64,000 nt of DNA. Origin: Diplonema papillatum. Taxonomy: Eukaryota; Euglenozoa; Diplonemea; Diplonemida; Diplonemidae. Below the pieces are notes generated by a model, which saw only the letters and a program-made list of their open reading frames with translations, was not told the DNA's origin and ran no database searches. Every line of letters begins with the position of its first letter. Positions within the stretch are counted from its first letter, which is position 1. Below, one piece after another: positions 41,595 through 50,595 of this stretch. The stretch is taken from NCBI GenBank assembly GCA_030068145.1, contig JAPJBO010001099.1, forward strand, positions 1 to 64,000, read 5' to 3'. The translations under genes and the position numbers were made by a program.

Positions 41595-43517
41595 CAGTGT
41601 GAGACTTAGCTATAGCTAGCTGATAGCTAGCTATAGCTAGCTAGCTATAGCTGAAAATAGCTAAAATAGCTAAAATAGCTGACTGAGCATTTTCAACGGA
41701 AATGTCCCTATTCCGACGATTTTCTCGGATTTTGTGCCGTTTTCCCCAGTTTACCGGGATTTTTGAGGCAGATGATCAGCATGAGGTTCACCGTGCTACC
41801 CCCCCCCCGGGGCTTCATCGGGCTTCCCCCCTGTAGACTACTGCACAGTAGGACTGGACCTGGGTCTGGCTTGCTGCACTCTGGCAGTCTCTGCTAACAA
41901 TGCTGGTAGACTTGTATCGTAGTGCCTGGGGGGAAACCCGACGCACCACAAACAATCCTTTTCATTTCCGGGTCCATTTCTCGCATCGGAGCTGATCGCG
42001 AGCAGGAATTCGAAAAACGTCTGCCACGTGGAGTCACGGTGGACCAGCCAAGAAATGTCACCAGCCAGGGATCGATTCCTGTCCTTCCCACTGCAAACCT
42101 GTGGTTTCCAAGCCCGGTGCCTGCATCTTGTAAGGACCCCCGAACCACGCACATACTGGATGGTCCCTGGTCTCTTTTTCACGGATCTCTTCATCAGAGC
42201 TCATCGCGAGCAAAAAGTCGTCGAAAAAGGTCTGCTGCGTGAACCAGTAACATAATGCCACCACCAGGGGATCGATACCCGTCCTGCTCAATGCACACCG
42301 GGTGGTTTCCAAGCCCGGTGCTCTGCATCTTGTAAGAACCCACGGACCACGCACATACTGGATGGTCCCTGGTCTATTTTTCACGGATCTCTTCATCGAA
42401 GCTGATCGCGAGCAAAACTTTGTCGACAAAGGTCTGCTACGCGGACCAGCAACAGAATGCCACCAGCCAGGGGATCGATACCGTCCGTGTTCAATGCACA
42501 CCTGATCAGGCTGGTGGTTTCTACGCCCGGTGCCCTGCAAATTGTAAAAACTACTGACCACGCACATAGTTTTCTGTCTCCGGGTCTATTTTTCACGGAT
42601 CTCTTCATCGGAGCTGTTCGCAAGCAAAAATTCGTCGGAAAAGGTCTGCTATGTGGACCAGCGGGAAAATGTCGCCAACCAGGGGATCGAAACCCGTTCT
42701 TCCCAGTGCACACCGGTGGTTTCCACGCCCGGTGCCCTGCATCTTGCACGGACCCACGAACAATGCACATACTTTTTCGTTTCCGGGTCTATTTTTCACA
42801 GTTCTTTTCATCGGAGCTGATTGCGAGCAAAAATTCGTCGAAAAAGGTCAGCTACATGGACCAGCGGGAAAAAGTTACCAACCAGGGGGTCGATACCCGT
42901 CTTGCTCGATGCCCACCTGGTGGTTTCCACACCCGGTGCCCTGCATCATGCACGGACCCACGAACCACGCGCATACTTTTTCGTTTTCGGGTCTATTTTT
43001 CACGGATCTCTTCATTGCAGCTGATCGCGAGCTAAAATTCGTCGAAAAAGGCCTGCCGCGTGGTCCGGCGGGAAAATGCCACCACCCAGGGGATCGATTC
43101 CCGTCCTTCTCAATCCACACGTGGCGGCTTCCACGCCCGGCGCCCTGCAACTTGTAAAGGGCCCCGAACCACGCACATAGTTTTTCGTCTCCGGGTCTAT
43201 TCTTCACGGATCTCTTCATCGGAGCTGAAAACGAGCAAAAACTCGTCGAAAAAGGTTTGCTACATGGACCAGCGGGAAAGTGTCACCAGCCAGGAAATCG
43301 ATACCCTGCACACGCCGTGACACGGCCCGGAGAGGGCGGGGGGGGGTACCAGGGGGGGGTTGGGCGACTCTGAAAACGAGAACGAGGCAGAAAATCTGGT
43401 TTCGTCGCAATTTTTTTGCATTTTTTGGGCACCTACCTGAGGTTTTCTTTTAGCTATTTTAGCTATAAATAGCTAAAAATAGCTAGCTGGCCAAATAGCT
43501 AGCTAAGTCTCACACTG
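41595..43517 (-). mobile_element. hAT-like MITE carrying tandem tRNA-like units
   Basis: The left end CAGTGTGAGACTTAGCTA returns inverted at the right end (TAAGTCTCACACTG). CCGGCAG flanks both sides (41588-41594 and 43518-43524) but occurs once at the empty site near 27237, so it is a 7 bp target duplication. Subterminal TAGCTA iterons occupy 41606-41690 and 43450-43505. There is no transposase. The body is a tandem array of about 205 bp units. CAG tips and iterons fit hAT; the 7 bp duplication is one short of the usual 8. Confidence 0.85.
41880..43320 (-). repeat. Tandem array of ~205 bp tRNA-like units
   Basis: A GATCGAT-type core recurs at about 42065, 42268, 42471, 42681, 42884, 43088 and 43296. 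Minus-strand units contain an A-box-like TGGTCCGTGGGTT, a hairpin around TTGGAAACC or GTGGAAACC, and a B-box-like GGTTTCGATCC. The loop resembles the serine anticodon loop (GGA, and AGA in one unit). The fit to a cloverleaf is imperfect: the hairpin may form a longer stem than an anticodon arm, and acceptor strands are not evident. tRNA-derived repeat is my reading; an unrelated conserved hairpin is the alternative. Confidence 0.55.
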
Positions 43518-43559
43518 CCGGCAGCCCCGCTGTACCAACATGGCTTGTACAGTGTCCCG

Positions 43560-44337
43560 CGCTCCAAAAAAAAAAAAAAAAGCGAAGTAACAGAATGGTA
43601 TAAAAGTATGGGGATAGTAATAGAATGGTATAAAAGTTTGGGGATAGTAATAGAAAGTACTTCGCCTCCCACCAAACCTGCCCCCCCCGACCGAAGCGGA
43701 GGACCGACTCAACAGGCAAACCCTGGCACGCCAGGGTTTACCAACAGAAGTCAGAACACCGCCCGGAAGGGAGAGCCGCACAACTAAACCAAAAAATACC
43801 CCCCACCAACTGCCGAAAAAGAAATACCTTTCCCTTACCTTGTCCCACAAAACCAGTACCAATAACAACGCCCCCCCCCCCATGCACGCAAGAGAAGCCG
43901 AGTCCTGCCAAAACAACAGACAACGTATTAACCCCCCGTTTCAGTGCTACACGCACCACGCTCAACAACAACCCACAAGAGCGAAGGCAGCAGGACGGGC
44001 AGCGGCAGCGAAACAGCGCCACGCGCCCGACAACAACAGGAAAGTCCCGAAGCGCGAAAGCAAACCCCCCCCGACCGACACGGAAGACCGACTCAACAGG
44101 CAAACCTGGCACGCCAGGGTTACCAAAAGACGTCAGAACACCGCACCGGAAAGGGAGGGCGAGCGAAGGACGAAGCCACAACAAAACCAAGGAAAAAAAA
44201 CCATCACTGCACACAACACGCAGAGCCAAGCAGCAGATCAGCAGCGAACCAAAGCAATCCTCTTGACAAACTATTATCACAGGCAACTGACTGCACGACA
44301 AACGCCGGAAACACACCGACCGCGACTGGTAAAGCCT
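43560..44337. repeat. Repeat-rich spacer with TGGCACGCCA palindromes
   Basis: Three blocks share AGGCAAACC, the palindrome TGGCACGCCA and GTCAGAACACCGC (about 43718, 44099, 44338). Long open frames here have skewed composition and no domains, so I leave them out. Confidence 0.5.
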
Positions 44338-44863
44338 GGCACGCCAGGATATCATTACCAAAACAGCGGCTAAAAACAAGGGGAGGGCGGGCAAGAAACA
44401 ATCCCACTGAACCCCCCCACAACCATACCAAGAACGAACGAAAGGAAACAGAAAACAAACAAACGCCCCAAGGAGGAAGAGAAGGCACAAGGAACCTTAG
44501 CACCGTATCCCCAAACCTAACCCGGGTGCGGTTTCCAAATTTTTGAAATTGAGATTGAAATAACCCCGCCCATGACACTTTTCCTACCCCCTCCGCTCTC
44601 GGCACGCCAGGATATCATTACCAAAACAGCGGCTAAAAACAAGGGGAGGGCGGGCAAGAAACAATCCCACTGAACCCCCCCACAACCAAACCAAGAACGA
44701 ACGAAAGGAAACAGAAAACAAACAAACGCCCCAAGGAGGAAGAGAAGGCACAAGGAACCTTAGCACCGTATCCCCAAACCTAACCCGGGTGCGGTTTCCA
44801 AATTTTTGAAATTGAGATTGAAATAACCCCGCCCATGACACTTTTCCTACCCCCTCCGCTCTC
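44338..44863 (+). repeat. Tandem duplication of a 263 bp unit
   Basis: 44338-44600 and 44601-44863 match with about one difference. GGCACGCC stands at the start of both units and again after the second, so it is the junction microhomology. Likely recent. Confidence 0.9.
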
Positions 44864-45506
44864 GGCACGCCTCTGCGCCACGGCCGCTAACAGCCGCTAT
44901 CGTTCCGTCCTCTGGCTGGAGAGCAGTGAAGCTGGAGCACGAGACGCCTTGGACAGGGCCACCCTCCTCAGGAACCCGTCGTCGTTCGCCAGGTTGGTCT
45001 CTGGCCGCCGCATCCCCCGCCCCAAGCACTTGGCACCACGGGCGGAAAGAGAGGTGCGGCAGCTCCGCACTGGCCACCACCACCTGGTGATGACCATGTA
45101 CGCCACCGAATGGCGCGACCTCTCGAGGGCGGATCGCAGACAGGCGTTTCTCCCGTGCCCTATTTGCGGCACCCGGTCGTTGGCCCCGCTACTCCACCTC
45201 TTCGTCGGATGTGACGCCCCCGCTGCAGCGCTGTCCAGGCTGACGATGGACGCCGACCTCGACGCGAAGAGCCGCCTCCATGCGAAGCCGCCGCCCGTCG
45301 ATGCCATGGAGCGCCTCTGGGCAATCCTCTTCGTTTTTCCGGAACTCGCTCTGGCGTACCTGCAGAGGTGCGGCACTCTGCCGAGTTACGGTATCCTCGC
45401 CGGCCAGACGTCCGCCGAGCCCGTGGGCGGCGGCGTCAATCGCTCCATAACGCCTGACGCCGCCTCCTCGCGCTCCGCCGACTCGGACGACGCGATCTCT
45501 CGCTGA
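44864..45506 (+). pseudogene. C-terminal fragment of a second I-like LINE
   Basis: Open frame whose middle reads PRPKHLAPRAEREVRQLRTG, then CPICGTRSLAPLLHLFVGC and LAYLQRCGTLPSYGI. By eye it parallels the last 250 residues of the 37.4-40.1 kb element (RAEKEIRQFRT, CPLCGYRVPSFLPHIFISC, LRYLQRINVIPQYAI). RT and RNase H are absent, so it is a short 5'-truncated insertion. A 3' UTR of about 260 bp follows and is cut by the pogo-like element. Confidence 0.75.
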
Positions 45507-45769
45507 GGGCGCTCACCACCAACTTGCGCGCTGCGGGCTGTACCGCTCGGACGCGCCAGACGCCAACTCCTCGCGGCGTTTCCGAAGACGCCATCTTGCG
45601 CCGACGGTCGATCTGCAGCTGCTCCCGCCTAACGTCTCAGTAAACGCCTGCTTCGGCACCCCGGCCGCCAAGGCCCAAGGGGAGAAGCGCGCTTGACTAC
45701 AAGCAATAAGCGGTATCGGCGCCCTACAGCAAACAACGGGTCTTCCACCTGACCTCACTCAACCGCCAC
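45507..45769 (+). repeat. LINE 3' UTR, copy 1, interrupted
   Basis: Ends GGGTCTTCCACCTGACCTCA and CTCAACCGCCAC, also found at about 50190-50225. The pogo-like transposon is inserted at the TA right after it; the UTR resumes at 49870. Confidence 0.7.
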
Positions 45770-45974
45770 TACTGGGGGGGGCTAATTACTATTGAACCGT
45801 ATATTACAATTGAACTGTATATTACAATTGAACTTTTTTTTTGGGAAATCGGCGCACTCCAACCGTATATTACAATTGAACTGTTTGTGTGGTCACTGTT
45901 ACACTACGATTGTGCACAAGGCCTGGCATTTCTGCTGGCTTTTTTTCTGTTTTGACTCATGAATCATCAATGGC

Positions 45975-47393
45975 ATGATAGACCACTGCAGTGAAAAGAA
46001 TTATTTGAGGAACAATACGAAATTTGTAACAAGCATGGGGCTGCCAAAAGTTTTGGGCATGATCGTTTCGCTGTTTCCGTTGCTGTTGGCGTGGCCCGCA
46101 CGCGCAAATTATGCCGCTATGTCGGCCGACGGTTGGGACGAGAATGCCTGGTTATCCACCAGGTTCGTCAACGGAACACCGGACCAGACAAGCGGACAGG
46201 AGGGCGCAGGCGACGACCGGCACGACAGGTCAACCAACGACGACAACTGGAAGCCAAGGCCGGACAGCTATGATCCAGCGTCTCGGTGGCCGGTCCGTCT
46301 GCATCCGACGCTCTCTGTGAAAAAGAAGGGCAGAAGGACTCTCAGTCGGTGGGTCCCCTGGGTGCTGATAGTTGTGGCACTCGTGTCAGTCGTGAAGCAG
46401 CTGTTCGTCCCCACTGGCCACGAAAGGTTGACGCCGCGCGAACAGAGAGGTGGTGGTGTGGGCACTGCAGAGTTCTTGACGTCATCGGAAGTTGGCAAAC
46501 TGTTGACAACTCTGATGTTGACCAGTCATCAGCAGCCCATCATGCAAGTGCCGAATCCACAGTTCAATGGGGAAACCGTAACCACAAAGCATTATGAGTA
46601 CTCCATCTTTGTGGAACACACTCACGGTATGCACGGGTTCCCCTACTCGCCAGGATCCGTATCAAGCATGGTCCGTCGGCATGCATGCTTTGTGAACGAG
46701 TGGCAAGGGGCGATCGTCAACACGCACGACGGTAACGGCCTGCACTGGGTTCTTGTCCTGTTCCGCGTGAATCCAGGCAAGGAGTGTTTGGTCGTGGACT
46801 CGCTGATCTGGAGCCCAGAGAGATTGCGTCCGTTACGAGAAATGCTGGAAAAGGTGTTCGACAGCGTGATCTTCCTGTGCACAGGTCATCAGCACGACGG
46901 GTGGTCGTGCGGATACCATTCGGCGTATCTCGCATCGAACGTCTTCCCCGGCGTGCAGGACTGCAAGTCGCTTGATGAGGTCAAGAAACTCTGCAACACT
47001 GCCTGCTGCAGTGACACCCTCGCATTTTTAATCAATCTGCTGAGGGAGTGCTACGGCTTGCCACCAGAAGAAAAAGAAAGTGCAGCACCTGTCGAAGAGA
47101 CAGCTGATAGCGACAGTGGATCTGCAGATTCATGTGTGCTAGTTAGAGAGCCGGACTTGCAAGCATCATGCGACGCCGAACCTCCAGAAAAGGCACCCTG
47201 CAAAGGGGAAGTGTCGGAACAACTGCCTTCACTGACAGTGGAGACACTTACTAAGTTCTTAGAGAAAGAAAAAAAAAATGCACCCCTGCAAGGACCAGCC
47301 TGCCCAAAGCATCAGACTCGGACAACCCTCAGAAGGCGAAAGCATGCCGCGCAGTGTACACGCAGGCGTTCAAACGCGCTGCCGCAACACTAA
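45975..47393 (+). CDS. Ulp1/C48-type cysteine protease with signal-like N-terminus
   Basis: 472 residues. The protease core has His257 (GLHWVLVLF), Asp275 (VVDSL), Gln306 (GHQHDGW) and Cys312 (SCGY), the spacing of SUMO-type C48 proteases. N-terminally, MGLPKVLGMIVSLFPLLLAW followed by PARA reads as a signal peptide if translation starts at the second Met (46035), and WVPWVLIVVALVSVV (about 125-140) could be a membrane span. C48 proteases are known passengers of some DNA transposons, where they may mature transposase or strip SUMO. The last 30 codons follow a run of ten A at 47269 and overlap the transposase frame. The acidic region before it resembles a linker. Confidence 0.85.
   Translation: MIDHCSEKNYLRNNTKFVTSMGLPKVLGMIVSLFPLLLAWPARANYAAMSADGWDENAWLSTRFVNGTPDQTSGQEGAGDDRHDRSTNDDNWKPRPDSYDPASRWPVRLHPTLSVKKKGRRTLSRWVPWVLIVVALVSVVKQLFVPTGHERLTPREQRGGGVGTAEFLTSSEVGKLLTTLMLTSHQQPIMQVPNPQFNGETVTTKHYEYSIFVEHTHGMHGFPYSPGSVSSMVRRHACFVNEWQGAIVNTHDGNGLHWVLVLFRVNPGKECLVVDSLIWSPERLRPLREMLEKVFDSVIFLCTGHQHDGWSCGYHSAYLASNVFPGVQDCKSLDEVKKLCNTACCSDTLAFLINLLRECYGLPPEEKESAAPVEETADSDSGSADSCVLVREPDLQASCDAEPPEKAPCKGEVSEQLPSLTVETLTKFLEKEKKNAPLQGPACPKHQTRTTLRRRKHAAQCTRRRSNALPQH
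47265..47280 (+). promoter_or_regulatory. Candidate -1 slippage site (ten A)
   Basis: A run of ten A at 47269-47278 lies in the protease frame as GAA AAA AAA AAT. The -1 frame is open from 47255 and leads straight into the transposase, which has no early ATG. Ribosomal or polymerase slippage would give a protease-transposase fusion; a one-base error in the run would give the same picture. Confidence 0.5.
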
Positions 47394-49432
47394 GCAGGCA
47401 AAACGCTGTGACTCCAGCTCACCTCCGTTCCCTGTTGTTCGGCAGCCCAAAGGCATCCTTGGTGTCGACTCTCATGCGCAACTGGCGTGCTGCCTATCCA
47501 GATATGACCCAACTGCCCGGCAGTCCGCCTCCAACCAACATCATTCGGAAAGTTGGCGGTGGTAGTAAGCTCAAATTTGCTGAAGTTGAAAAGTTTACCC
47601 TGGAAAAAGTGAAGGAACGAGTAGACAAAGGATGGCCAACAACACGGAGTAAAGTGCAAGAAATTGCACTGAGTTGTAAACCGTGTCCGAATGGATTCAG
47701 AGCATCCTTTGAGTGGGTTGATGCTTGGACCAAGAGAAATCGGTTCCGGTTTGCGAGCAACAAGGTGAATGTGCTCTCCGAATGTGAAATGTCAGGCAGA
47801 TTGCACAACTTTTGGGGCAGGATCCGTCGTCTGAGCATCGGCAAGGGTTTGATGCGCCATTTTTACGGAGTTCATGACTACTTCGTCAACGTTGATGAGA
47901 CACCCCTGTACCGAGCGCCACAGGGAAACTTGTCTAAGGTTTTAACACCAAAGGATTCGAACATGTTGACTGTCGATCCTGATTCAAGAAAAAAACGGTT
48001 TGCCACCCTGCTCGCAACATTCGCGGTTAGCCTTCCCAGTTTTAAAGTTGTTCCAATGCGACACATCGTTGTGTTCCACGGGACAGGTAGAGGGCTGTCC
48101 AGCGCAGAATTAAAAAAGCACGAGGATAGCGGGGCAATAGTTCTATTTGAGCAAAGCGCCTGGGTGAAGGACAGGGAGTGGAGGGAGTGGATTCGTTTGG
48201 TCCTTGCTCCATTGTGCCGTGGGAAAAAAGTGTTGTGCACGTATGACTCTGCCAACACACACGTAAAGGCAGCAAACAGGGAGTACATGTCGAACGTGGC
48301 AGGGTGCGACCAGACTATTATTCCTGGTCAATGCACAGGCCAGGTGCAGTACCTGGACGTGTTTGCCTTTGCCCGTTTCAAGTCGGCGTTCCATTCGCGT
48401 CTTGATGAACTCAAAGATCAAACACGAACAAAAGCGGACGCTGAGGCGAAAAAGAAAGGATCCGGTGCAGCATTGCAGAAAGACTTACAGCTCTCGAGCA
48501 GGTGGTACAGGGAAAACATTGTTGAAGCCATAGTCCACACGTGGGGTAAGTCCGTGGAGCAAGTTTCCACTACTGCGGTCAAAGAGCAGCTAGTAAGCAT
48601 CGGATGTGTCTTGCCCATAACGGGATGTGACGACCATCTTCAGCGCTACCCTGGCATAAAGTTCGATTTTCAAAAGTGTATTAAAAAACCCGCAGCCCCT
48701 TGCACCCTCAAGAACTTGGACCTCTTGCGCCAGGCCAACGTATTTTGTAGTCAGTCACATAGCCCAGGCCTTTCAACCTTGCTCAACCTTGGTGAACGAA
48801 TTGAAAAGGAGAAGGCTACGAACCGAGGAACATCGAGCCAACGGACTCAGGGTCAGAGTCAGAGTCAGACAAGCCAGTCCCAGACTCAGGGGACCCTCGA
48901 AGGCTTTGTGCGCAAGAGGGCAAACTTCGAGTCCGATGCGGACGACGGATGCGATACTGATTCTGAACAACCCAAGAAAAAGCCAAAGGTGCCTAAAGCT
49001 TCAAACAGCCAAAGTCAAACCTCCAGTGAAGTTCAGGGTAGCAAAAAGGGTCGCAAGGTAAAAAAAGCCCCCCATTCTCAAGATGCGACAAAACTAAAGA
49101 AGGCGAGAAAAGAAGAAAAAGAAGAACACGTTCCGTCTCCCAGCATCCCAAAGGAAAGCCAAACGCAGTCTAAAGTTGAGTCCCAAGCCGAGGCTCGGGC
49201 TGAGCCCGAGGGAGCACCCCGTCTCGTTCCGCAGTGCGGTTGTGGCGCTTTCTTCTGTCGGCGGCCCGAAAGCGAGTGGTTTTGTGACAGGAAGGGGTGT
49301 CAGTGGCATGAAGACCAAAAAGTTGGTCAGGATGCTGCTGCAGGTGAGCGGTCCTGGTTTTGCAAGGACTGCGACTTCGACTACTGTGACGAATGCCTCC
49401 CGGAGTCAGTAAGATGGGGGCAGCCTCAGTAA
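47354..49432 (+). CDS. Pogo-like DDE transposase with C-terminal ZZ-like finger
   Basis: About 690 residues; the frame is open from 47255 but the first ATG is 41 codons in, at MRNWRAAYP. A CENP-B-type helix-turn-helix lies at about 80-135 (FEWVDAWTKRNRFRFASNKV). The DDE core has Asp181 (NVDETPLYR), Asp298 (CTYDSANTH) and Asp335 (QYLDVFAF), spacing 116 and 36. This matches DDE_1 (pogo/jerky/CENP-B) transposases, which cut and paste at TA. After the core come Ser/Gln/Thr- and Lys-rich linkers and a Cys-rich end (CGCGAFFC, then CKDCDFDYCDEC) like a ZZ finger. It ends before the right inverted repeat. Confidence 0.85.
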   Translation: MYTQAFKRAAATLSRQNAVTPAHLRSLLFGSPKASLVSTLMRNWRAAYPDMTQLPGSPPPTNIIRKVGGGSKLKFAEVEKFTLEKVKERVDKGWPTTRSKVQEIALSCKPCPNGFRASFEWVDAWTKRNRFRFASNKVNVLSECEMSGRLHNFWGRIRRLSIGKGLMRHFYGVHDYFVNVDETPLYRAPQGNLSKVLTPKDSNMLTVDPDSRKKRFATLLATFAVSLPSFKVVPMRHIVVFHGTGRGLSSAELKKHEDSGAIVLFEQSAWVKDREWREWIRLVLAPLCRGKKVLCTYDSANTHVKAANREYMSNVAGCDQTIIPGQCTGQVQYLDVFAFARFKSAFHSRLDELKDQTRTKADAEAKKKGSGAALQKDLQLSSRWYRENIVEAIVHTWGKSVEQVSTTAVKEQLVSIGCVLPITGCDDHLQRYPGIKFDFQKCIKKPAAPCTLKNLDLLRQANVFCSQSHSPGLSTLLNLGERIEKEKATNRGTSSQRTQGQSQSQTSQSQTQGTLEGFVRKRANFESDADDGCDTDSEQPKKKPKVPKASNSQSQTSSEVQGSKKGRKVKKAPHSQDATKLKKARKEEKEEHVPSPSIPKESQTQSKVESQAEARAEPEGAPRLVPQCGCGAFFCRRPESEWFCDRKGCQWHEDQKVGQDAAAGERSWFCKDCDFDYCDECLPESVRWGQPQ

Positions 49433-49665
49433 AACCACGATGCTCTAAGACAAATCTCAATGCTCCTTTTGAACAAGCCATCAGATTTCAGCCCTTTTGT
49501 TTTCTTCTTTAGCATAGCCAGCCTCAAGTCAAGAGGCACCTCATCAGTGGCATCACCGAGCGCTTTTGTCCATCCCTTTTTCCGTTTGCGTCCGCCGACA
49601 GCCCTAAGTTGAGAGCGACCGACGACATTTACACGAAAGACGTGCCCAGTGGTCGGAGGAGACAT
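49426..49665 (-). CDS. Possible small convergent ORF in the pogo-like element
   Basis: 79 codons from a true ATG, basic, with RKRKKGWTKALGD and LDLRLAMLKKKTKG helices. It converges on the transposase stop and lies inside the inverted repeats. No homology recognised; it may be chance. Confidence 0.3.
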   Translation of the reverse strand: MSPPTTGHVFRVNVVGRSQLRAVGGRKRKKGWTKALGDATDEVPLDLRLAMLKKKTKGLKSDGLFKRSIEICLRASWFY

Positions 49666-49869
49666 CGCGATGTAATCCGGAGGCCGCGGGTTCCTTACCT
49701 GGCACCAGGCCGGACCAAGACAACCAAGTTACCAGCCAATTTCTACCAGGCAAACTGCACTTCAATTGTAATATACTAGTGTTTTTGGGGGGGGTCTGAG
49801 ACCCCCCAATTCCACGCCGTGTATCGTTATATTACAATTGAACTCAATTGTAATTGGCCCCCCCCTGTA

Positions 49870-50286
49870 GGCAGGTTCGAGTGAAAGGCTCAGAAACTGG
49901 ACACCCACGCACCTAATCCCCCTTGCATAGCCGGGGCAGAGTGAGCGGGCGCCGATCTTCAGACCATTCCCAGTACACAGCCTCTGACCTCTGACTTCAG
50001 TGTCTGACTCTTAGTCGGTCCCCAACGTTTCCCGCCGGTGCCTCGATACCCGGCCGTCAAGGCCCTACGGGGAGAGGCCCGCAACAAACAAGCAACCGTG
50101 GGCTCCTCCACACCATACCAATTCCCACATTCCAACTCCCCCCCCTCAAAGTTCCAGTGGCAGAGAAAGAAAGAAGCCAGAGAGGTCTCCCGGGTCTTCC
50201 ACCTGACCTCACTCAACCGCCACCTGGCTGGTTTGTCACATTGACAACTTTGTGTGAAAGGCTCAGATACTGGACACCCACACACA
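49870..50286 (+). repeat. LINE 3' UTR remainder and second UTR copy
   Basis: 49870-49960 resumes the UTR broken by the pogo-like element (GAAAGGCTCAGAAACTGGAC). About 50030-50286 is another copy (CTCAACCGCCAC, GAAAGGCTCAGATACTGGAC) that ends in the hAT target GTTATCC. Confidence 0.65.
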
Positions 50287-50595
50287 GTTATCCCAGCACT
50301 GTGCACCCACAACTTTCCCACAATGTGGGCAGAATAGCCACAACATTTACCCACAAAGTATTGTGGCTATTGTGGCTAGAATCTTTTTCATTGTGGTTCA
50401 GTGAAGATGGTCCAGAAAACAGCATTTCCAGGACAAAGACATGTTTATCCCACGTTTTTCGATGACGTATCGTGTGTTTGAGCCACGTCCTGCTTGAGCC
50501 AGGTCCTGAACGAGGTGTGGGCCACTGACTATAATCGATTATTATGTATGATATGCCTTACCCCACTCATACACCAGGTTGTAACACCAAGCAAA

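Larger units (their letters stand above)
45772..49867 (+). mobile_element. Pogo-like transposon encoding a C48 protease and a DDE transposase
   Basis: Ends CTGGGGGGGGCTAATTAC and (inverted right end) CAGGGGGGGGCCAATTAC are flanked by TA at 45770-45771 and 49868-49869. Subterminal GTATATTACAATTGAAC iterons occur three times on the left and inverted on the right. It holds a Ulp1-like protease gene, then an overlapping pogo-like transposase gene, and a possible small convergent ORF. Both main frames are open, so it may be complete. TA duplication and the DDE_1-type transposase place it in Tc1/mariner/pogo. Confidence 0.85.

Noticed and set aside
43840-44546. Overlapping plus-strand frames of 177-200 codons and a minus-strand frame of 250
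   Set aside because: They cross tandem and palindromic repeats, have extreme Lys/Gln/Thr or Phe/Leu composition and no domains.
50253-50286. hAT element 1 starting earlier, at the shared GAAAGGCTCAG block
   Set aside because: That block belongs to the LINE 3' UTR, also present at 49889. The inverted repeat and GTTATCC duplication fix the end at 50294.
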